Shown one piece after another: positions 46,191 through 57,724 of a stretch of 64,000 bases of DNA. Below the pieces are notes generated by a model. The model did no database searches and was not told the DNA's origin. It saw only the letters and a program-made list of their open reading frames with translations. Numbering within the stretch: position 1 is the stretch's first letter; each line of letters opens with the position of its first letter. This stretch comes from Psococerastis gibbosa. Lineage: Eukaryota; Arthropoda; Insecta; Psocodea; Psocidae. Location of the stretch: contig OZ020487.1 of assembly GCA_963971405.1 (NCBI GenBank), positions 16,837,344 through 16,901,343 of the forward strand, given 5' to 3'. The position numbers were made by a program, and so were the translations under genes.

Positions 46191-46539
46191 AGATAGCTAA
46201 ATAAGCTAGATTTTGTTACTCAATGAAAAATGTATAGGCGTACCCATTTTCCATAAATTGTAGCACTGTCAAAATGACAAATCCCGATGTTCCTGTTGGT
46301 TTCTAAGATAGAGCAGCTAGAGTAACTTATAGTATGGTGCACTTAACTACAAAACGTAAAAAATGTCACTTGCACCCCTTGGCTTCATTTGGGTTTTGCC
46401 CAAGTTGAAGATGACTGCGGATTAAATCATGGACATCATGATGTGTCCGGGTTTTAGCTAGCCATCGGCATGGAATAGTGACTCAGGGAAAGACTTATGC
46501 GGGCCCAATCCGCGGCCTTAATCCCGATTTTCCCAAACT

Positions 46540-46625
46540 ACTACTACTACTACTAATACTAATACTACTACTACTGCTGCTGCTGCTGCTACTATACTAC
46601 TACTACTACTGCTACTAAAACTGCT
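46540..46625. repeat. CTA/CTG trinucleotide repeat tract
   Basis: A mixed (CTA)n(CTG)n tract. Upstream text (TCCGGGTTTTAGCTAGCC, GCGGGCCCAATCCGCGGCC, TTAATCCCGATTTTCCC) resembles the end of the (CTA)-tailed retroposons, so this may be the tail of an older copy. Confidence 0.6.
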
Positions 46626-46734
46626 ATACTGTATATGACTGATGCCTTATTGTCCTTTGCAAGATACAAATTAGTTACCGATACGAAGTATCGTACGTTT
46701 GTACCTAAAACAAAAGAACCGGTCCGAGTTTACT

Positions 46735-47510
46735 CGAACATGCTTTTCAATTTATAAAGTAGTAGATGGACGCAATGGTTCCTTTCATTGTAAATAATTT
46801 CCCTATGGTTAAAGTTCGGATCCCTCGGGAGGGGGGGGAAGGGGGTCCACCTCAATAGATTAAAAACCCCTTAAAACTCAATTGCATATTCTGCAACGAA
46901 CAGACGAACATATTGTAACAGTAGTAACAATGAAATTTTGTTAAAAAAATTTGTAATGTAATTTCTTCAAAAAAGAATTTTTTGCCCAGAACCAAATATT
47001 TTTTTGGGAAAACAACCTGTTTGGTTTTGTTACTCTATTGAAATCATCGATAGAAAGGTTCCACAGAAAAATTATTTTTAAGTCATTTTTCATGAATATT
47101 TAGTTATTTTTATTTTTTACCCCCGGAAGCAAACTATCAAGGGGCACGCGACCCACCGCATTTTGTTGACATTAATAACGACTACAATACATGTGAATTT
47201 AAAAGAAATCGTAGGAGCCGTTTTTGAGAAATAATTTTTTTAGACGTTTTTTTGAAGTTTTTTGAGAATAAATACCCCCAAATAAAAAAAAAATGGTCTC
47301 GAGGTATCATTTTTGTAACCTACATGCCAAATTGCATCGAAATCGATTGACGCACAGACAGAGCGACAGAGCGACAGACATTTCGTAAAAACCACTTTTT
47401 TTGGTTCCTGAGACCTCAAAAAGTGTAAATCCGTTGAAATCTCGGAATCGAAAATTTCGACCATCACAAAGCTTTCCTTATACTACGTATAAATTGGAAA
47501 GCAACTAGAA
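46735..47510 (+). repeat. CAGA-family interspersed repeat (longest copy)
   Basis: Includes GAACATGCTTTTCAATTTAT, CCTGTTTGGTTTTGTTACTC, a short ACAGACAGAGCGACAGAG array, and the terminal 'CCTTATACTACGTATAAATT'+'GGAAAGCAA'. G-run at about 46830. Confidence 0.7.
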
Positions 47511-48738
47511 TACTAAAGACGGTTCGTGCTTACTTGTACGGTATATGCGCAGCAACTTGTAACAAGTATACATCCTAACAAGACAGGCTGTAGCCTATAT
47601 ATATCATATATATCATAATCATATATATCATCGGGGTCATATGTGTGGGGCGGCCTCGTATTCGTAGCAAATCAGAAAATTGTGGTTTAGCAATTCATGA
47701 GCAATAAGCATGGAACTTCAGCAAAAAGACTAAATTATACATGCTAATTTTGCGTGACTATAGAAGGCAATAGATGGCGAAAAACATGAGCTGGAATTTT
47801 AAATTAATCAGTATAAACTAGGCTAATCAAGTTACTATGATGAAAACGATGTAGCAAGCAAATATAGCGGAACTGTCGTATTGCCTCGTTATTGACTGGA
47901 TATTGTGTGAGGCTTTACAATGTTTTAGAGCAGTTAGATTCCACTTTTTACATAGGTGTGGGACGCTTGAGTGGCCCATTAACGTATTAGGTCAAAATCA
48001 AATAGTGGAATCATTGTCCGTCACATACATGTACTAAAATGTAGAGGAGCAATTATTTTATTTTTTATACTCTCATTTAGAGCTCTATGATCAATATTTA
48101 ATGAGAAACTCGACTTTTAAAACAAAAACATAACAAAAAGTAGTGGGGTAGGTGTATACTCCATTCAAATGTTACAATTTAAGGTTTTTTAGGTATTTAA
48201 GTTGTACAAATTTAACAAAAAAGAATATATTTACAATAAAAAAAAATAAAAACTAAGTTAAACATTTCGTTTCGACCTGATTCTCATGAGCATTAGATAA
48301 GCCCCGTCCCCTTTAGAGCATGTAACAGCGTTTTAAATGAATGAAATAAAAAAAATCATAGGGAAATATTTTCCTCAAATAATCATCTACAAGATTGGTC
48401 TGAGGTAATTTTCTTGTAAAATCTACAAAAAAAAATTTATAAAGCAAGAAAGAAAATGGTTTTAAATTTTTTTTACGTTTTTGCTTATAACTTCTTTAAT
48501 TTTTAATTTAGGGCGAAAAGTTATATAAACATATTTGTAGGCAAAACCATTTGCTACAAATTTAGTGTTCACAGTTGTTTTGTAAGACGCATAGTTTCCG
48601 AGATACCGCGAAAAAAATAGTTTTCCCCTATTCTTCCATTATGGCGGCCGGGAGACAAGGGTGGCGACCCCACAAAATTGAGCTTTAGCTATTGACCCCC
48701 CTCACATGTCTCAAAAATAAAATTGCTGCCTCTAAAAA
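47511..48738. other. Intergenic AT-rich region
   Basis: ATATATCAT repeats at 47597-47635. No gene seen. Confidence 0.35.
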
Positions 48739-49053
48739 ATGCAAATCTCATGTAACATTTCAATGGACCGATTTTTGGATCTTTTCCGTATCATCCCACA
48801 GGGCTGGAATGGTATTAGAGGCACCCGCTTCATGATGAACATTGTCTTAATACCGTGCATTCATTATTATTCCGATTTAGTACGTTACTGTCTGTTACGT
48901 GCTAAACATGAATTTCCTATAGAGTTGGCTGGTGTTGACGGTACAAAGAAAGGTGGAAGGAAAGGCCCTTCAGAACAATTGCTACGCTACAAAAATACGT
49001 CAGCATTCAAGCAAATTTGGAAGAATATATTTGAGTGTTGGCCTATTGAATAA
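48739..49053 (+). other. Unassigned open frame, 104 codons
   Basis: An open frame follows an acceptor-like 'tcatcccacag' inside it. Its second half (GVDGTKKGGRKGPSEQLLRY, NTSAFKQIWKNIFECWPIE) looks protein-like, with lysine-rich and W-containing segments, but matches no family I know. It could be a transposon-derived exon or chance. No upstream support. Confidence 0.2.
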
Positions 49054-49575
49054 TATAAATCAATGTAAATTGAAATATTTTACAAGCTTTCATATACTTG
49101 TTTCCTTTATACAGTATATTTTAAGTAAAAATCCGAAAAAAGCTATGGGGGAAAGGTTCTGATTTACTCTTAGCCGCACTCCCGCAATAATTTGTCGTCT
49201 TTTTCATGTTCCGGTATCGACATTAATTTTGCTTCCCCGAGGAATAGATTAGTTGTTTACAGCGCCGAGCTTGGTGCCAGTTCACTTGTCTCGACCTTGG
49301 GTCCGACCATTTCCAGCGGGTCGTGTCAACTTGAAGGGAGTCGTGGGATTTGATCGTGCTTATCTACACTTGGCTTTCTCTGTGTTCTGTCTTGTGAAAA
49401 ATTCATGCTCCATGCTCTCTGGTCATTTCCCTTAACAAGTTCCACGGTCTCCAATCCAAACTTTTGTTAGGCTAAACTAGCAGTGTTTCTTGTTTATACC
49501 AAAATAAAAAAGGCATTGGCAAAACAACCGAATATGAGTCTAGTCCTGAAGACGGGTAGAGGATAAATAAATAAA

Positions 49576-49705
49576 TATCGACTTTTTTTGTTCTATTACG
49601 AAGCCAACCTAGCGGAGTTAGGGCTATAAAGCCCTTTCTTACCCTCAACTAGGAAGACTTGGGACCGCCTGCTTTACATACACTCCGAAGCATTGCCAGA
49701 AAATC
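49576..49705 (-). mobile_element. tRNA-Glu-derived SINE (copy 3, 3' body only)
   Basis: Reverse complement of the SINE body: ATTACGAAGCCAACCTAGCG and GGACCGCCTGCTTTACATAC match 57437-57645. The tRNA head is missing. Confidence 0.7.
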
Positions 49706-49732
49706 AGAGGATCATCTCTCTTTACCTACTTT

Positions 49733-49893
49733 GAATATTGTGGTCTGTAAAAAGCCCGGAAGCCACGTTTTTTGCCCTACCGATGAAGGTACCCATTAGG
49801 GTTGGGTGGGCTAAGGCTAGGCAAAAATGTCAAGTTGCGAACCTCAACCTTACGTTTCATAGTCTAGTTCTCTGCCAACAGGACAATTCCTGA
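49733..49893 (-). mobile_element. tRNA-like SINE 2 (copy)
   Basis: Contains CCCTACCGATGAAGGTACCC, GGTTGGGTGGGC and minus-strand GTTGGCAGAGAACTAGACTA with GGTTGAGGTTCGCAAC. Confidence 0.55.
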
Positions 49894-49910
49894 GATTATA
49901 TTACTGTATA

Positions 49911-50060
49911 TGACGGCTCAAGGCTCCCCCTATATAAGAAAGGTACCCACTGCGGTTGGGTGGGCCCAGGCCATAGATGAAAATTATTCTTTTAAGTCTT
50001 GAATCTTCCGTTTCACAATCTACCTGTAGTTCCCTATTGGCTGGACTATTCCTGACCTTG
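49911..50060 (-). mobile_element. tRNA-like SINE 2 (adjacent second copy)
   Basis: Same order of blocks (AAGGTACCCACTGCGGTTGG, then minus-strand GAAACGGAAGATTC). It lies head-to-tail with the preceding copy. Confidence 0.5.
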
Positions 50061-50159
50061 TTCAGTCCAAATGCTAGTAAAAATTATAGAAATTTGAAGG
50101 GCCCGAGGTTCCCCTACAATATAATATATGCATTTTAGGTATTGTGCTTGCCTTACTAC

Positions 50160-50275
50160 TGTGGGCCTACTATTTTTTTATCTTAACCCGGGATTAAAAA
50201 CGTAAACAAGATAATATTACAGTGGAAAGTGCTATTCAAAATCGTTTTGTTTACATTTTAACCCCAGGAATAGGT
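50160..50275. mobile_element. Palindromic MITE family 2 (partial)
   Basis: Contains AACCCGGGATTAAAAACGTA and TTTACATTTTAACCCCAGG arms. Confidence 0.55.
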
Positions 50276-50284
50276 CAGCACTAA

Positions 50285-50675
50285 GGCGGGGTTTCCACCG
50301 ACCTCTCATTGCAGAATGCAAAGACATTGACGTGGTAGCAGACATTCAAGACTTAGGTGGGTATTCCACCGACCTCTCATTGCAGAATGCAAATGACATT
50401 GACGAAAATTTGAATTTTTCTTTTTATAGAAATCTATTGAAATATTTGTACTTAACATATTCCATGACGCCATTTTTTAATTTTAGTGTGTTTGTGATTT
50501 TACTCTATGATCATTGATCAATTTTTACTATGGCATAGAGTAAAACAAAAATTTCCGTCAGTGTCATTTGCATTCTGCAATGAGAGGTCGGTGGAATATC
50601 CGCCTAAGTTTTGAATGTCTGCTACCACGTCAATGTCTTTGCATTCTGCAATGAGAGGTCGGTGGAAATCCCACC
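50285..50675. mobile_element. Palindromic PIF/Harbinger-like MITE (copy 9), TSD TAA
   Basis: 391 bp; ends GGCGGGGTTTCCACCGACCT and AGGTCGGTGGAAATCCCACC, flanked by TAA (50282-50284 and 50676-50678). It has outer and inner arms, two cores, and the interior segment read as ATGGCGTCATGGAATATG on the minus strand. Confidence 0.88.
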
Positions 50676-50678
50676 TAA

Positions 50679-51705
50679 ATGGCGTAGTAGCCCCACTGGT
50701 GGATAACCCTGAGCTTTATGATTCATAAACCTATCCATAACTTTTGTACTGTACTGAACAATAAAAACTAGCATATAGTACAAAGGGAATCCTATGTGCA
50801 CTAATGAACTTCTAGACTTGGCCTAGAAGAGCGACTCATGATTTCTGCTACGTATACGAACAGAGCCTCAATTTCCCAGTCTTCGATATTAGCATTGTGA
50901 TTTTTTTTATAAGTTAATCTGTTTGCATTATGATGATAGGATAGTAGGCATTAAAATTGAATCCTATGGGCTATGTCGGCACTGAAAATATACGCTCATT
51001 ATTATCTAGCTAGCCACGTATCTAATTATGAAGCATCTGCCTACCAGACCTATAATTTGCAAGTCACTATAAAAGAATGCGAGATGGTGGGATAAAATTA
51101 GGATTATTGAAGAGTAATGACTGATGACGGCATGTAGACTTTATGTATAACTACGCTTTGCTTGATGAACAATGAAGAATATTCAAATTATTGGCATAAT
51201 TCGCCTCTGGCTCTCTGCTATGGAGGTTTTGGTTCATGTTCATTAAATTGCTCATATGCAATTATTCATTTTAAAAAAAATGTAATAAAAAATGTTCGCA
51301 AATTTCAAGGTTTACATAGATGCATTATGCTGACGTAGGTATACATAAGGTAGGAAATATAACTACAATACAATATTGATTCTTGAAAACTCATCGTAAT
51401 GATCTCATACAGTATAAATTTATGCATGGCCTTCTGTAATTACTCATTCGACACCATAAGTGAGGCTGAGTGAAGCATTTTCAATGCTGAATTAACCAAA
51501 TCAACTTAATTATTTAAATAGTAATTTTCGAAGTTGTCCTTGTCCAACTATTTTACACTTTTACTCGTATTTTTGAAATTCATCTCCCGGGGCTATGCCC
51601 CTTTCCCACTTTGACGGTTGAGAATGTTTTCAGCAAACAACAGCACCTTTTATTGGATGGATACGATTGGCGGAGGTAAAATTTTAAGCCCCAGCGGGCC
51701 GACCA
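50679..51705. other. Intergenic region
   Basis: Nothing supportable was seen. Confidence 0.35.
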
Positions 51706-51850
51706 AACCGTTTAAATAATAACTTATTCTGGGGTTAAAAACGTATTCAAAATAATTTTAGAGTGCAATGTGCTACGCTAAATTGTTTTGTTTGAATTTT
51801 TAACACCACAATAAGTTAATCTAAAAAAAATGGCATGGTAGGCCCACAGC
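51706..51850. mobile_element. Palindromic MITE family 2 (copy)
   Basis: AACTTATTCTGGGGTTAAAA and TTTTTAACACCACAATAAGT arms, then TGGCATGGTAGGCCCAC at the right edge, shared with the 61263 copy. Confidence 0.6.
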
Positions 51851-52251
51851 TGAAAGAATTTCGGGTGCAAATAATGGCTTCCAGCAGCGGTGGATTTACC
51901 AACAATAGGCTAAGTAAACTGAAGCCAATGGCGGCAAAAATTTGAAGGGTAGCAGATTTAAGCTATTAACGTTGGTTAAACCTAAATTTTGCTTTTATCA
52001 AATTGCGTGGAACCCCACAATATCAGGCCTATTTTTTTTTTCAATAAACAAAAAGTCCTCTGGTTAAACTCTTAGACCCTTGCCCACCTCTTCCCCCTCC
52101 CCCCCCCCCCCCCCCGAGTTTGCAATTGCATGAATCTTCTGGAAGTCTTCCAGTAATGGCCAACAATATTCTATCAACCCATCAATAACAATTCAGTGCT
52201 CAACCTTGACTCCTGATTATAGCTCTCTTCTCTTAATGCCAAAGAACTTGG

Positions 52252-52491
52252 ATGCTCCAACGCCTCTTAAAGAATCCCACTTATTCATCACCCAGAGTTC
52301 TTCAAGTATTCGAAGCCGGCAGTTCACCAGTTAAAGGTTACGCAAAGATCACGGACTATGACATTGTACAGAAGGAGGTGGTGATCTCGGTCAGGCAGCC
52401 TCGCGGGGGGAGTTTAACCTTCAGGATGAAATGGCTGAACCTTAAGGACCTTTTCGTATACATCCGGTCACAACCTATCGCACAGCTTTAA
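52252..52491 (+). other. Unassigned open frame, 79 codons
   Basis: The frame contains SSPVKGYAKITDYDIVQKEV and VISVRQPRGGSLTFRMKWLN then LKDLFVYIRSQPIAQL and a stop. The alternating pattern resembles beta-strands and base composition is less AT-rich than its surroundings. I do not recognise the family. It may be the last exon of an unseen gene or an old transposon ORF. AATAAA occurs near 52753. Confidence 0.3.
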
Positions 52492-52854
52492 GTTGTTTTT
52501 ACAGAATCAGTAAGGGTATGAACAACTTTGAAATTGTCGAGTTAAAAGTGTTCCCACACATTGTGAGTGGACGTCTAGGTTTCAGGTTCACCGTGATAAA
52601 AAAAAATATGGCGACGGCTGACATTCCATTCAATCATGGCCGTGCCCCCCCCCCCCCCGAAATAAAAGGACTTTACACAAATTTAAATTTAACTTATAGT
52701 TTAGTGATGCAATTTATCAATTTTTTGCAAACCTGTATTGTTTGAAGAATTTGAATAAATTTATTTGAATTTGAACACTAGATACAATGGACTTTCATTA
52801 ATAAAACACGTAAAAAATTTTGACTTTTGTTAGAAATAATATTGATGAAAATAA

Positions 52855-52892
52855 TAAAGTAATAATAAATAATAATAATAATAATAATAATT
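52855..52892. repeat. AAT trinucleotide repeat
   Basis: AATAATAAATAATAATAATA-type tract. Confidence 0.8.
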
Positions 52893-53130
52893 GAGTCAAC
52901 CGACCCTGAGGTGCGTTAAGCTAACGCGCGGGTTAGCTTCATTTTCCGTTTCCCCGAGTGTAAGCTTAACTCAACTTAACACACTTAACTAGCGATAACA
53001 ATTTAATATCATCATTGTGAATAGGCTACCCTTCTTGATCTTAAGAGTGCACAGCCCGTAGGAAATTGGCATCTCTCTTGGTGAGTGGCCACTGCTGCTT
53101 CATTTGGGATGATATTAGCCTAGTTCATAC

Positions 53131-53262
53131 TATACGACAGCGTTTTCCCCTACCGGTGAAGTATCCTTAAGGACGGGGGAAACCTTTTCCCTTTATGTTA
53201 AGTCTAGGACCATGATCTTCCCTTATATGGTCCAGTTCTCTAATCTCTACCAACGGTTTTAA
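53131..53262 (-). mobile_element. tRNA-like SINE 2 (diverged copy)
   Basis: CGTTTTCCCCTACCGGTGAA and minus-strand AGAGAACTGGACCATATAAG head. Confidence 0.45.
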
Positions 53263-54134
53263 TATATTCCCACCTTCAGCGATCATCGATGTTACGCATC
53301 GTGTGCCGCTTACAGGAATACACGTAGCCTGTTTTAGGCCAATTTCAGTTCTTTTAGTCCTTGATTCAAGCAGATGTATTCTAGATGGAGATCTACTACG
53401 TGGTGGGTCAATCTAAAGCACTTATCAGTGGTTGCATTGCTATGTTATAGCAGAACAGATTGATTATGGAAACCATGAATGCTACTCGTGTCAAATCCTT
53501 GCAATCAAACCTCATTTTGTGGCCGTCACACCTACGAGTAATAATATTACTACTGCTAGTAGTGCATAACGTCTTGTAGTCACCAGGATCACCATGTTTC
53601 GGAAGCAAATGAATGCAGTTCCTGCAGCAACCGTAACCAATAGTGACAAGCCATAGATCATACATAGGCTTATAAGGCTGTCATAAGGTGTTCTCGCGAA
53701 ATTGGTCCCCGATTAATTGTACGGTATATACGTCAGCAATATAGGTTGAGTTGTGTTGAGCCTTGAGGTGACTTCCGGCGTACCTTGCCTGTAGAGAAGG
53801 AGAAAACAATTTCTCGTGATATGACAGCTGACAGCTGACAGTTGTCGCAATGGCCACGGGCGATTTTACAGTAATTATGAGGTAACTAGAGTCTAGACAA
53901 ACCCACTAACTGTTGCTGACGTAAAACAACGAAAAAGCCATAGGATAAGAAGTCATGACTGTGAAAGTGTGGAAGTAATTGTGAGTTAATGAGGTAGAGA
54001 CAGAGTCCCCGCAGGGGCTTGGCCCCTGGGCCTAGGGTTCTTACTTTTACTTACGGATACATTTAATTATGATCAAACCATCTTGTCAACTACTGAAATC
54101 TTCATGTCCACCTTATGGAATTGTGATTTTGTCC

Positions 54135-54490
54135 AGAGGAGAGACGAAAAATCCCTATTAAAGTATATTGCCCCCAGGGGAGACCAAAGATGGTATTCCC
54201 CAGAAAAACAACCCGAAGACTATCGCACTAAACAGAGGATAGACGAAAAATCTCTATATTAAAGAGTTTTCAAAACATGGTTCTCCCAGCATATTGCCCC
54301 CAGGGGAGACCAAATATGGTATTCCCCAGAAAAACAACCCGAGGACACTCGCACTAAACAGAGGATAGACGAAAAATCTCTATATTAAAGAATTTTAAAA
54401 ACATGGTACTCCCAGCATATTGCCCCTAGGGAAGGCCAAAGATGATATTCCCCAGAAAAAGAACTCAAGGACTCTCCCACTATACAGGCA
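54135..54490. repeat. Tandem repeat, period 126 bp, about 3 copies
   Basis: The phrase TATTGCCCC(C/T)AGGG starts at 54166, 54292 and 54418, exactly 126 bases apart. Units share AGAGGA(G/T)AGACGAAAAATC and GGTATTCCCCAGAAAAACAA. They diverge a little from left to right. No coding meaning was found. Confidence 0.9.
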
Positions 54491-55858
54491 TGGCGCTTGA
54501 ACAGAATTGTCTGGAAACGCCACTGCCGTGGCGTCGACCCTTTAAGAGGATAAAGGCGACATAAAAGTAAACAGTAAATATAGTAATTTTGCTAGTTATT
54601 ACTAGGAGCCCCTTATAGACGATCAGCACGAGTAAGCTGTCAATTATTGTTAACTTTTACCGAATCTCAATCCCCTCGCTAGGGGAAATTGCAATAATCA
54701 TGCAAAGATAAAGTACAATGTACAAATGAAAAACATTAAACGTTATATAGGAGTCTATATATGCCACTGTTAGACTCTTTTCATGAGCCGTTTCACTATT
54801 TGCCCGGATCACTTTTTGTCTTGTCGTATAAGATAGGTGATAGAGAAAGTTAGTTTCATGATGATAAATGACGTTACAGTACAATGACGGAAGGATGTAG
54901 TAATACGCAGGTCAATGCGGGCGGAGCACTCTGGATTATCTCAAGTTTACATGTCACTCATCAATTGAAGCAGATACAACTAATCAAATATGAAAATAAA
55001 TACTAAACAAATTATGCAATGAACATCGAGGAATGAGTGATTGCTTGGGCCACACCTTCATGCAAATTAGAAAACGTTTTAAGTTACATAGGTTTGCATG
55101 CGCAGAAAAAGAACTGAAATGATATTACAATGACATGCTGCGTAGAAAATTAACAGCCCAAAATTGATTGACTTTTTATTTTTATTTAATTAACAAAGCA
55201 AGTTATTAAAGATTTGAAAAAAATCTTGAAAAAACCGGGCAATTTACCGGGTTTCCGCAGTTTTCACAAAAACAATTGAACTGACGAGTGAAAACGTTTT
55301 CAACTCAATTAAATTACCTACCATTAGACAATAAGAACTTGTACACTTTTCAAGATCGACAATTTTCAATCGAGCATTTTCCCCGAAAATAGGCAAATTT
55401 CCCTTTTTTTCGTTCCTTTTCGCTAAGTAGTTAGGAAAGGATGACATAACGAAGAATAATTATTCATTAATAAAATGAACCAACTTGGTGTTTCATGTAC
55501 ATATGAAGACGTCAGGGGAAAAACCGGAAAGGTGCATTTTTGATCGAAATTGAGATAATGGTGGCATTCTGTTCAGTTTTTAATGTAGTTTTAGATGACC
55601 TAACAAAACCGAAGAAAAACAAGTAAGGTTCTGCACAAATGGCGTGGGGGAAAAACCAGTTTATATGGGAAGAAATGGCTACTTTCAACTTTAAAATTAG
55701 ATTTCTGAAAAATCAACTTTTGATCACCATACCGGTTTTTCCCCTGTAGTCTTCATATATTCAATTCGAAACCAACTGCTAGTAATACTACTGTACTAGT
55801 ATTACCATACAATATACATTACTAGATTAGAGTAATTAGAGTAGATTAGAGTAAGTAG
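54491..55858. other. Intergenic region
   Basis: No gene. Two short stretches around 55500-55740 share 'GGGGAAAAACC(G/A)G' phrasing and may be an old inverted duplication (ATGAAGACGTCAGGGGAAAA ... TTTTTCCCCTGTAGTCTTCA at 55502 and 55736). Its 5-6 base ends suggest a degraded inverted-repeat element. Confidence 0.4.
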
Positions 55859-56012
55859 TGACATGTAGGGCAGTGGTACAGCACAGGAGATGGATGTTGT
55901 TGGTTCGAGTCTCACAGTTACTACATTTTCTGGCCATGCTTCGGAGGGCTTGTAAAGCAAGCGGTCCCGGGCCTTCCTAGTTGAGCTAGGTTGGCTTGGT
56001 AATAGAAAAAAA
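55859..56012 (+). mobile_element. tRNA-Glu-derived SINE (copy 4)
   Basis: GACATGTAGGGCAGTGGTAC, box B TTGGTTCGAGTCTCAC, body ATTTTCTGGCCATGCTTCGG, end AGGTTGGCTTGGTAATAG + A-run. Confidence 0.75.
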
Positions 56013-56574
56013 AACGGGCCATAAAGTATATCTCAGCTAACAGCTTCGAATTAATCGGAGTGTAAAATGCCAATTTTCAATTTCAAATCTTTCTATTTTG
56101 AGCCATGGACCTGGTTATATACCGATATAATACGTCACTAAAACACACTCAAGAATTCTACGCCATAATTTAATGGAGCCAATTTGAAAGCTCATCTGAC
56201 TGGAAAATTAATCGTTCTCCAGGCAAAACCCATATAGACGAGGCGTCACCTTCCGTCCTCAGCCTGACCTCTGTCCTTTCCAGCTTCTCACGACTTGTTT
56301 ACTTCCAGAGTCTCAGTACCTAGAATTTTCCAGCTAAGTGGTTACACTGAAAAACAGCGTATTTCCAATAAAGCTGACCGACTTTATACAAGGATAATTC
56401 ATGAAAAGGCTTTACCCTTATCCATGGGATGGCAACCCAATGAAGGTCTAGACCTGAAGCCTGGTAGAGGATCCTCTATCTTGACCACTGTTCTAAATTG
56501 GGTTGCTGTCCTCAGCAATATGTCCGGCAGCCGCGTTTCTGCCTTACCGATGACCCCCCCCCCCCCCCCCCCGA

Positions 56575-56690
56575 GGTGAAAGAGTCTGCCCTTAGGGACT
56601 AGGGTGTCTCAAGTTATTAAACAGACTCACTCTGACAGGGTTGCTTAAAGCAGACATGCTGAAAGCAGGCGTTGGAAAACAAACAAACAT
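56575..56690 (+). mobile_element. SINE-like retroposon B', 3' fragment
   Basis: GGTGAAAGAGTCTGCCCTTA, CAGACTCACTCTGACAGGG and GAAAGCAGGCGTTGG as in 59945-60325. A C-run of about 19 precedes it. Confidence 0.6.
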
Positions 56691-57436
56691 TACGTTATTA
56701 AAATAGTAGATACTCGTATAGCCTATATGAGGTACTCACTGCTCATTTCGTGTATCGACAATCTACCAATAACGATTGCTATATTACGTAAGAAATACCT
56801 AACAATAAATTGGCCTGGCTTACATGATCACTAGCCTAACTATCCGAAAAACCATCAAATCATCAACTTATGCATAGTATATGAGATTTTGATAAGGCCA
56901 CCTTCAAAAATAATGACACAAACATGTATGTCCAGTAATACGCGAATATGTAAAGGCAGAATACGTGCAATGACTTGTTCCTTGTTCAACTACTGCTAAT
57001 AATTTGTACCTCAAACATTTTTACATGAAATAAAATTACGGATAAATTATTGGTAATTGCTCATGTACTATACAGTATTTCAACACCTTTGGAACCTTTC
57101 AAGGCCTTGCTTTATGATGACCTTGAGAGCATCTTTGTACGGAATGACTGTAGGTACATAAAGTAATATGCCAGTCACTCCAGATCCAAATAGAAATCTA
57201 CTTGTCATACAAGATGACTGTATATTGCTGGAGGCATCTTGGTAGCTATTCCTTCTTTTTATGGCTATAATTCCTCGAGTGCCGAGCTCTCGAGCATTTC
57301 ACAACTAGCCATCCTGACTATGCCACATGGCTTAGCCGCATGACATAGTCAGCCTCAGGACACAGCTATATCACTCATAGCCCCGACGCGCTAAGCTGCC
57401 TCTCTCACACTCATAGTGCCATTGCTGGCATAGCAA
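56691..57436. other. Intergenic region
   Basis: A 12-bp inverted pair (CTGACTATGCCACATGG / CATGACATAGTCAG) at 57312-57352. Otherwise nothing. Confidence 0.35.
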
Positions 57437-57645
57437 GACATGTAGCGTAGTGGTACGGACTCTGACTTTCACCCGAAAGGTTGTTGGTTCGAGTCCCACA
57501 CTGGCTACATTTTCTGGCCATGCTTCGGTCGGCATGTAAAGCAGGCGGTCTCGGGCTTTCCTAGTTGAGTGTGAGAGAGGGCTTTATAGCCCTAACTGCG
57601 CTAGGTTGGCTTAGTAATGGAAACAATAAAAAGTGCTTATTTATT
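57437..57645 (+). mobile_element. tRNA-Glu-derived SINE (copy 5, most complete)
   Basis: The head GTAGCGTAGTGGTACGG, CTGACTTTCACCCGAAAGGT (anticodon TTC) and TTGGTTCGAGTCCCACAC fold as tRNA-Glu. The body continues ATTTTCTGGCCATGCTTCGG ... GGGCTTTATAGCCCTAACTG, and the 3' end is CTAGGTTGGCTTAGTAATGG + AAACAATAAAAAGTGCTTAT. Internal A and B boxes make polymerase III transcription plausible. Confidence 0.85.
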
Positions 57646-57724
57646 TATAGCTTGAGGTGCTATATTTAAGCACGAGTGTAGTAGTGTTGAGAAAAATTTA
57701 ATAGATAATCGGAGGGGGAGCCAT

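Noticed and set aside
50355..50610. A separate MITE inserted inside the MITE at 50285
   Set aside because: Its flanking triplets are inverted (TTA left, TAA right) rather than directly repeated, so it is part of one palindrome.
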